Positions 14,690 through 18,262 of a stretch of 18,262 nt of DNA are shown in pieces. Below the pieces are notes generated by a model. The model saw only the letters and a program-made list of their open reading frames with translations, did no database searches and was not told the origin of the DNA. The position numbers and the translations under genes were made by a program. Each line of letters opens with the position of its first letter. Within the stretch, counting starts at the first letter, position 1. The DNA is from Pseudomonadota bacterium (GTDB lineage Bacteria > Pseudomonadota > Gammaproteobacteria > Magnimaribacterales > D2472): assembly GCA_010024215.1 (NCBI GenBank), contig RGHK01000008.1, positions 1 through 18,262 of the forward strand, given 5' to 3'.

Positions 14690-15392
14690 AAAAATCAAAA
14701 TGATAACTTTTGATTTAGATGATACTTTATGGGATAACAAACCTACCATTACAAATGCAGAAGTTGAAACAAGAAAGTGGATTGAAGATAGGGTTGGAAA
14801 GATAAACTGGGGAGATCTTAATGACTTTCTTATTTTAAGAGAAGATCTAATTAAAAAAGACCCAAGTATAGCTTGGGATATTAGCAAGCTAAGAGTAGAA
14901 ATCTTCAAAGAAAAAATTAAAGAATTTGTCTCAAAACAAGAGTGCGAAAGTATTGCTAAAAATGCATTCGATTTCTTTTTAAAAAAACGACACGAGATAA
15001 GACTATTCTTAGGGGTAGAAGATGCTCTTTCAAAGCTCTCTAAAAATTACTATCTTGGAGTTTTAACAAATGGAAATGCTGATATAAAGAAATTAGACAT
15101 TGGAAAATATTTTCAATTTTCAATAAGCTCTCTTGAAGCTCAAGACTCCAAACCAAACAGATCACATTTTGATATGGCAAAAAGTCATATTCCCAATCTA
15201 AAGTTCAATGAAATGCTTCACATAGGGGACCATCAAGTTAATGATATTTATGGAGCGGATACGCTAGGAATAAACGTCTTATGGTTTAATAACAATAAGG
15301 CTTTATGGCAACAAAATTTTAATAAACCAGATGAGTTCGCTAACTGGGAAGATCTAACAGAAATTATAGGAAATAAATATGAGCCAAGATGA
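14682..15392 (+). CDS. yigB: HAD-superfamily phosphatase, YigB-like
   Basis: The protein is a haloacid-dehalogenase-type hydrolase of 236 residues. Motif I is [11 protein letters not shown] with nucleophile D11 and acid D13; motif II is VLTNGNAD with T129; motif III is K157 in SKPNRSHF; motif IV is [13 protein letters not shown] with D183 and D188. A helical cap lies at about 20-105. E. coli YigB follows xerC in the same way and dephosphorylates FMN and a riboflavin-pathway intermediate. That activity is plausible here by synteny and similarity, but HAD specificity is hard to read. The ATG at 14682 is chosen because it gives the same 8-base overlap with the upstream gene seen throughout this operon. 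A further in-frame ATG at 14655 would add 9 residues of no recognisable kind. Confidence 0.87.
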   Translation: MIKKIKMITFDLDDTLWDNKPTITNAEVETRKWIEDRVGKINWGDLNDFLILREDLIKKDPSIAWDISKLRVEIFKEKIKEFVSKQECESIAKNAFDFFLKKRHEIRLFLGVEDALSKLSKNYYLGVLTNGNADIKKLDIGKYFQFSISSLEAQDSKPNRSHFDMAKSHIPNLKFNEMLHIGDHQVNDIYGADTLGINVLWFNNNKALWQQNFNKPDEFANWEDLTEIIGNKYEPR

Positions 15393-15612
15393 ATTAACTC
15401 AAGCCATATTAAATGTTATTAAAAAAGAAATAGATTCTGCGAGTAAGGTTTTGCCTACTGATCTATTGTCAAATATTGATATTGCTCCTGAAATAGAAAA
15501 GCTTATAGAAAAGAGCGGCTATGTTTCAAAGTCTAAATATGATTCTTTAAATAGGATTGCTCAGGAACTAGAGCAAAGAATAATTGATCTTGAAAATAAA
15601 ATTAAAGATTAA
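15379..15612 (+). CDS. ubiK: Small coiled-coil protein, probable UbiK (BMFP/YqiC family)
   Basis: The 77-residue protein has an amphipathic N-terminal half (LTQAILNVIKKEIDSASKV) and then GYVSKSKYDSL at about 47-57. It ends in a coiled coil of the form IAQELEQRIIDLENKI. This matches the BMFP/YqiC pattern, in which a VSREEFD-type motif precedes an LE-rich terminal coiled coil. UbiK of this family binds UbiJ and supports aerobic ubiquinone synthesis. The resemblance is to a short pattern, so the family call is moderately sure. The start overlaps the yigB gene by 14 bases and the stop overlaps the convergent cytochrome gene by 11 bases. Confidence 0.65.
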   Translation: MSQDELTQAILNVIKKEIDSASKVLPTDLLSNIDIAPEIEKLIEKSGYVSKSKYDSLNRIAQELEQRIIDLENKIKD

Positions 15613-16000
15613 CTATATACTTCGACAATTCTTTTATATCGCTTTCAGATAAAGCGGCTGCTTGTGCATACATAAGGGCGCTTTGAGGACCTCTTTCAAT
15701 ATTATTTTTGTATTCATTTAAAGCTAAAGCTATATATTCACTTTTTTGTCCTTTAAATGATGGTCCTATTCCACCTTCTCCTTTGGCTCCATGACAAGCA
15801 ATACAGCCTGCATATAATTTAGCCCCTTTGGAGCCAACCTCTGCATTGGCAAGGGTTGCTGAAGCACCACATTCTTGACCCTCAAGACAAATATTTACAT
15901 TCAAATGAATTCTTTCGATGACCGATTCATCATATTTTTTCCCATTAAAAAGAAATAGTGCGCAAATTGGTAAGATGTATAAATAGTATTTGTTTTTCAT
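15602..16000 (-). CDS. Monoheme c-type cytochrome, N-terminally anchored
   Basis: The 132-residue protein begins MKNKYYLYILPICALFLFNG, a hydrophobic segment without a clear Ala-x-Ala cleavage site, so it is probably a membrane anchor. One heme-binding motif, CIACH at 66-70, is present. M110 in QSALMYAQAAALSES is the likely axial ligand, followed by the usual C-terminal helix IKELSKYIVNL. It resembles one half of cytochrome c4 and the small class I cytochromes that donate electrons to terminal oxidases. A further Cys pair at 38 and 44 (CLEGQEC) is of unknown use and could be a disulfide. The ATG at 16000 has AGGA 8-9 bases upstream, just after the dsbA stop; an ATG 33 bases upstream inside dsbA is less likely. 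The 3' end overlaps the convergent ubiK-like gene by 11 bases. Confidence 0.85.
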   Translation of the reverse strand: MKNKYYLYILPICALFLFNGKKYDESVIERIHLNVNICLEGQECGASATLANAEVGSKGAKLYAGCIACHGAKGEGGIGPSFKGQKSEYIALALNEYKNNIERGPQSALMYAQAAALSESDIKELSKYIVNL

Positions 16001-16007
16001 ATTTTTC

Positions 16008-16625
16008 CTATGAGTTTGGTCTTTGAAGCTCAACTAAAAAATCAACAACATCTAGCATCTGTGAGTAAGACCCTTTAGCTTCAATAATGTATGTTCCATC
16101 TACAACAATCATTGGTGTAGCTGTTATTAATAATTGCTTTGCTTGTTTTGCATCGCGATTGATCTTTTGTTTAATGGTAAAAGAGTTTAAATATTGTTTT
16201 GAAATTTCTGGAGCTATGCCAAATTTACTCAAAAAATCCTGCACTCTTTTTTCTGTTTGCAGCATATTGCCCTCTTTGTGCATGGTAGTAAAAACAGCTG
16301 CATGTGTTGATTTATCTAAATTTAGTGACTCAATTGTGTAATAAAGAGAAGCGTGAAGTCTATGGACTGGCCCCCACGAAACTGGCATCTTTCTAAACTT
16401 TACGTCTGATCCCTGTTCTGCAGCCCAATTATTTATAACTGGCTCAAAATTATTACATGCAAAGCAGCCATACCAAAAAGATTCGGTTACCTCAACAATA
16501 CCATCTTTTTTAACCGGCAGAGGGTTATCAACTAATCTATAGTCCTTTCCAAGTTTATATTCAGCGTTGATAGATAATGCAAAGATAGCTATGAATGCAA
16601 ATTTGGTGAAATTCCTAATAATCAT
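16008..16625 (-). CDS. dsbA: Periplasmic thiol:disulfide oxidoreductase, DsbA-like, with CFAC active site
   Basis: This is a thioredoxin-fold protein of 205 residues with a signal peptide (hydrophobic core at about 7-17, probable cleavage after INA at residue 21). The active site is in ESFWYGCFACNNFEP: C54 and C57 with Phe-Ala between them, where E. coli DsbA has Pro-His. The cis-proline loop is TP at 170-171 in ITATPMIVVDGTY. The FWYGC context, the PVSWGPVHRLHA region and the length identify the DsbA family, which oxidises periplasmic proteins. The gene sits between two cytochrome c genes; cytochrome c4 beside dsbA is a common gammaproteobacterial order. Its ATG overlaps the cytochrome c4 stop by one base (TAATG). 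The CFAC dipeptide is unusual and may shift the redox potential. Confidence 0.92.
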   Translation of the reverse strand: MIIRNFTKFAFIAIFALSINAEYKLGKDYRLVDNPLPVKKDGIVEVTESFWYGCFACNNFEPVINNWAAEQGSDVKFRKMPVSWGPVHRLHASLYYTIESLNLDKSTHAAVFTTMHKEGNMLQTEKRVQDFLSKFGIAPEISKQYLNSFTIKQKINRDAKQAKQLLITATPMIVVDGTYIIEAKGSYSQMLDVVDFLVELQRPNS

Positions 16626-17290
16626 TATTTATAAAGTCCGTGCATGTAGTTGGCTAAAGCATCAATTTCTTTATCAGATAAATTTTCAGCAACAGATTGC
16701 ATCACAAGCGCTTGTTCGCCGCCAGCGCGTTCTTTTGACCTGTATGCTTTTAAAGATGAAACCAAATAGCCAACTTGTTGGCCAGATACTGAAGGATAAA
16801 CGGCTAGATTGTTACCTTCTCCATAAACAGAATGACATGATGTACAAGCTGGTATTTCTTTTTTGATATCACCAAATCTGTATAATTTGGTTCCAAGCTC
16901 TAATAACTCTTCATCATTTTTTGCTTGTCCGCCTGTTGATATGCCTGAGCTATAAAATGCCGCTATATTTAATAGATCTTCATCACTAAGAGATTGTAAA
17001 TATGGTGTAACAGTCATCATTAGCGCATTATTTCTTTCTCCGCTTCTAAAATACTTAAGTTGTTCGTATAAATATTTTTCATTCTGGCCTGCTAGTTTTG
17101 GCCAATCAGTATTAATGCTATTTCCATCTTGGCCATGACATGCAGCACATGAAGCAACAAGAGATGAGCCAATGGACGCATCTCCTGATTTAAATAAACC
17201 TGGCATATCTTCTGGACCAAAAGATTTTTCAGCAGCATGAATATTAAAAGCTAAACTGAAAGAAGCAAAAATTATCAAAAATGATTTCAT
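16625..17290 (-). CDS. Diheme cytochrome c4
   Basis: Cytochrome c4 is a two-domain periplasmic electron carrier that feeds terminal oxidases. The 221 residues begin with a signal peptide (MKSFLIIFASFSLAFNIHA, cleavage near residue 19-20). Domain 1 has CAACHG at 48-53 with axial Met near 91 or 92 (NNALMMTVTPYLQSLSDEDL). Domain 2 has CTSCHS at 149-154 with axial Met near 197 (QALVMQSVAENLSDKEI). The internal duplication is clear: both halves show PxLAGQ or PSVSGQ, then YLxxxLKxxRSxER. It is the first gene of a three-gene minus-strand operon with dsbA and the monoheme cytochrome and is divergent from engB, a conserved arrangement. Confidence 0.94.
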   Translation of the reverse strand: MKSFLIIFASFSLAFNIHAAEKSFGPEDMPGLFKSGDASIGSSLVASCAACHGQDGNSINTDWPKLAGQNEKYLYEQLKYFRSGERNNALMMTVTPYLQSLSDEDLLNIAAFYSSGISTGGQAKNDEELLELGTKLYRFGDIKKEIPACTSCHSVYGEGNNLAVYPSVSGQQVGYLVSSLKAYRSKERAGGEQALVMQSVAENLSDKEIDALANYMHGLYK

Positions 17291-17356
17291 ATAAAAGTTA
17301 ACTGTATATTTGTGATGTGTATTATAAACATAGGTTGGTATGATATAAACGATTAA
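17291..17356. promoter_or_regulatory. Overlapping divergent promoters for cytochrome c4 and engB
   Basis: On the minus strand a perfect TATAAT (complement of 17321-17326) has TTTATA (complement of 17344-17349) 17 bases upstream. This gives a leader of about two dozen bases for the cytochrome operon. On the plus strand TATGAT at 17339-17344 is preceded by TGG, making an extended -10 (TG-n-TATGAT), with no good -35. Transcription would begin only a few bases before the engB ATG. The two elements lie within 25 bases of each other, so polymerase binding should be mutually exclusive. Assignment is by consensus only. Confidence 0.45.
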
Positions 17357-17941
17357 ATGAAAAACCTTTTTACAGAAACTACCTTTATGCTTGGGGTAAC
17401 TAAATTCAAAAACCTGCCAGAAGACGGGGGTTATGAGATTTTACTGGCAGGAAGATCCAATGCCGGTAAGTCCAGTGCCTTAAATGCTCTTACCAAAAAT
17501 CCTAAACTAGCTAGAATCAGCAAAACTCCAGGGAGAACTACAGAAATAAATTTCTTTAAGGTAAATGACTCTCTTAAGCTTGTTGATCTTCCTGGATATG
17601 GTTTTGCAAAATCAAGCTCATATAAAAGAAAGGATTGGGGGCCTCTTCTAAGCGAATATTTTGCAAAAAGAAAATCTTTACAAGCGGTTATTATTTTTAT
17701 GGATATTAGGCACCCGTTAAAAGATATAGATAAAGATATGATCAATTTATGTAACGAATCAGGCGTCCCCTACATTCCAGTTTTAACCAAAAGCGACAAA
17801 CTATCAAACAACCAAAAACAAACAGCTCTTTTAAAAGTTAAAAAAGATTTAGGGGGCGTTGATGCAATTGCCGTTTCAGCAAAAGATGCTATTGGCTTTG
17901 ACAAGCTTTCTAGAGAAATCTTGCGATATGCCAATGCTTGA
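17357..17941 (+). CDS. engB: Ribosome biogenesis GTPase EngB (YihA/YsxC)
   Basis: EngB is an essential small GTPase that acts in assembly of the large ribosomal subunit. The 194-residue protein has G1 GRSNAGKSS (32-40), the G2 region SKTPGRTTEINFF (55-67), G3 DLPGYG (77-82), MDIRHPLKDID (115-125), G4 TKSDKL (144-149) and G5 VSAKD (173-177). The length is close to E. coli YihA (210). The GRSN and DIRHPLK signatures separate it from other Era-type GTPases. There is no clear Shine-Dalgarno sequence. Its 3' end overlaps the next gene by 14 bases. Adjacency to cytochrome c4 is common in gammaproteobacteria. Confidence 0.97.
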   Translation: MKNLFTETTFMLGVTKFKNLPEDGGYEILLAGRSNAGKSSALNALTKNPKLARISKTPGRTTEINFFKVNDSLKLVDLPGYGFAKSSSYKRKDWGPLLSEYFAKRKSLQAVIIFMDIRHPLKDIDKDMINLCNESGVPYIPVLTKSDKLSNNQKQTALLKVKKDLGGVDAIAVSAKDAIGFDKLSREILRYANA

Positions 17942-18262
17942 ATATCAAAAACAAAATTGTGATTTAACAATGCGACAAGGATTGGACTGTTACTATGCAT
18001 CTTTTCCTGAATCTAAAGAAATATTCAAAGACAGCCCTCAATCAGGTACTCTGCTCAGAGATCATGATTGCACTCATGTTATTTTTGGGCTTGATATTTC
18101 TATTGATCAAGAAACTATATTAGATACATGGGTTATGTGGGGTTGTTCTTTTAAGTGGAAGTATCTTCTTGGCTATTCTAAGCTTCCTGAAATTAAAGAG
18201 CTTCAAAGAACTCTTTTTAAAGAACTTGGTGTAAATGGGTTTTTAAAGCTTTATTGGAATAA
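17928..18262 (+). CDS. Coq4-like protein (partial, cut by the window edge)
   Basis: The frame opens at ATG 17928, inside the end of engB, and stays open to the window edge for 111 codons; an ATG at 17934 is an equal start candidate. The segment SGTLLRDHDCTHVIFG, with H46, D47 and H50, then E62 in DQETI, gives the exact HDxxHx11E metal-binding motif of the COQ4 family. The sequence before it (CYYASFPESKEIF) and after it (WVMWGCSFKW) is consistent with a Coq4-type helical protein. Eukaryotic COQ4 takes part in ubiquinone synthesis and has been linked to C1 decarboxylation and hydroxylation of the ring. Bacterial relatives are less studied. The family call rests on one motif and its context, and the C-terminal half is not visible. 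Confidence 0.62.
   Translation, partial: MPMLEYQKQNCDLTMRQGLDCYYASFPESKEIFKDSPQSGTLLRDHDCTHVIFGLDISIDQETILDTWVMWGCSFKWKYLLGYSKLPEIKELQRTLFKELGVNGFLKLYWN

Noticed and set aside
16001..16033. Upstream ATG for the monoheme cytochrome inside dsbA
   Set aside because: It would put a charged stretch (SFKDQTHRK) before the hydrophobic anchor, while the ATG at 16000 has an AGGA ribosome site.
1..18262. tRNA, rRNA, CRISPR arrays, insertion sequences
   Set aside because: No cloverleaf-like stretch, rRNA segment, spaced repeat array or transposase was found on reading both strands. The few gaps between genes are too short for most of these.

Overview
The window is a gene-dense, AT-rich stretch of a gammaproteobacterial chromosome. 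Only about 2% of it lies between genes, and the longest gap is about 170 bases. Several neighbourhoods typical of gammaproteobacteria are present: ubiJ-ubiB-tatABC, a tkt-pgk-fba glycolytic cluster divergent from metK, lptM-lysA-dapF-DUF484-xerC-yigB, and cytochrome c4/dsbA divergent from engB. The low GC, tight packing and many overlapping genes point to a streamlined marine lineage of the SAR86 kind. That placement is an inference from style and synteny, because no rRNA gene is present.

Layout. Bases 1-3389 (+) hold the tail of ubiJ, then ubiB, tatA, tatB, tatC and a PhyH-type Fe(II)/2-oxoglutarate dioxygenase. Bases 3370-8276 (-) hold, in transcription order, tkt, pgk, class I fba, dtd and a C-terminally truncated LOG-family gene that runs into the 3' end of the dioxygenase. 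Bases 8277-8449 form the divergent control region between tkt and metK. Bases 8450-11013 (+) hold metK and ahcY, two genes of the S-adenosylmethionine cycle. A strong inverted repeat at 11023-11057 precedes a 36-residue lipoprotein gene (lptM). A tightly overlapping chain follows to 15612 (+): lysA, dapF, a DUF484 gene, xerC, a YigB-like HAD phosphatase and a UbiK-like small coiled-coil protein. Bases 15602-17290 (-) hold a diheme cytochrome c4, a DsbA-like oxidoreductase and a monoheme membrane-anchored cytochrome c. Bases 17357-18262 (+) hold engB and the start of a Coq4-like gene cut by the window edge.

The genes mostly serve core functions: ubiquinone synthesis (UbiJ, UbiB, UbiK-like, possibly Coq4-like), Tat export, central carbon metabolism, the methyl cycle, lysine and peptidoglycan precursor synthesis, chromosome dimer resolution, periplasmic electron transfer and ribosome assembly. 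No mobile element, CRISPR array, tRNA or rRNA was seen, and no undescribed multi-gene system. The points most worth a second look are the decapitated LOG gene, the tiny LptM gene behind the palindrome, the run of identical 8-base gene overlaps, altered active-site motifs in DapF and DsbA, and the bacterial Coq4-like gene.
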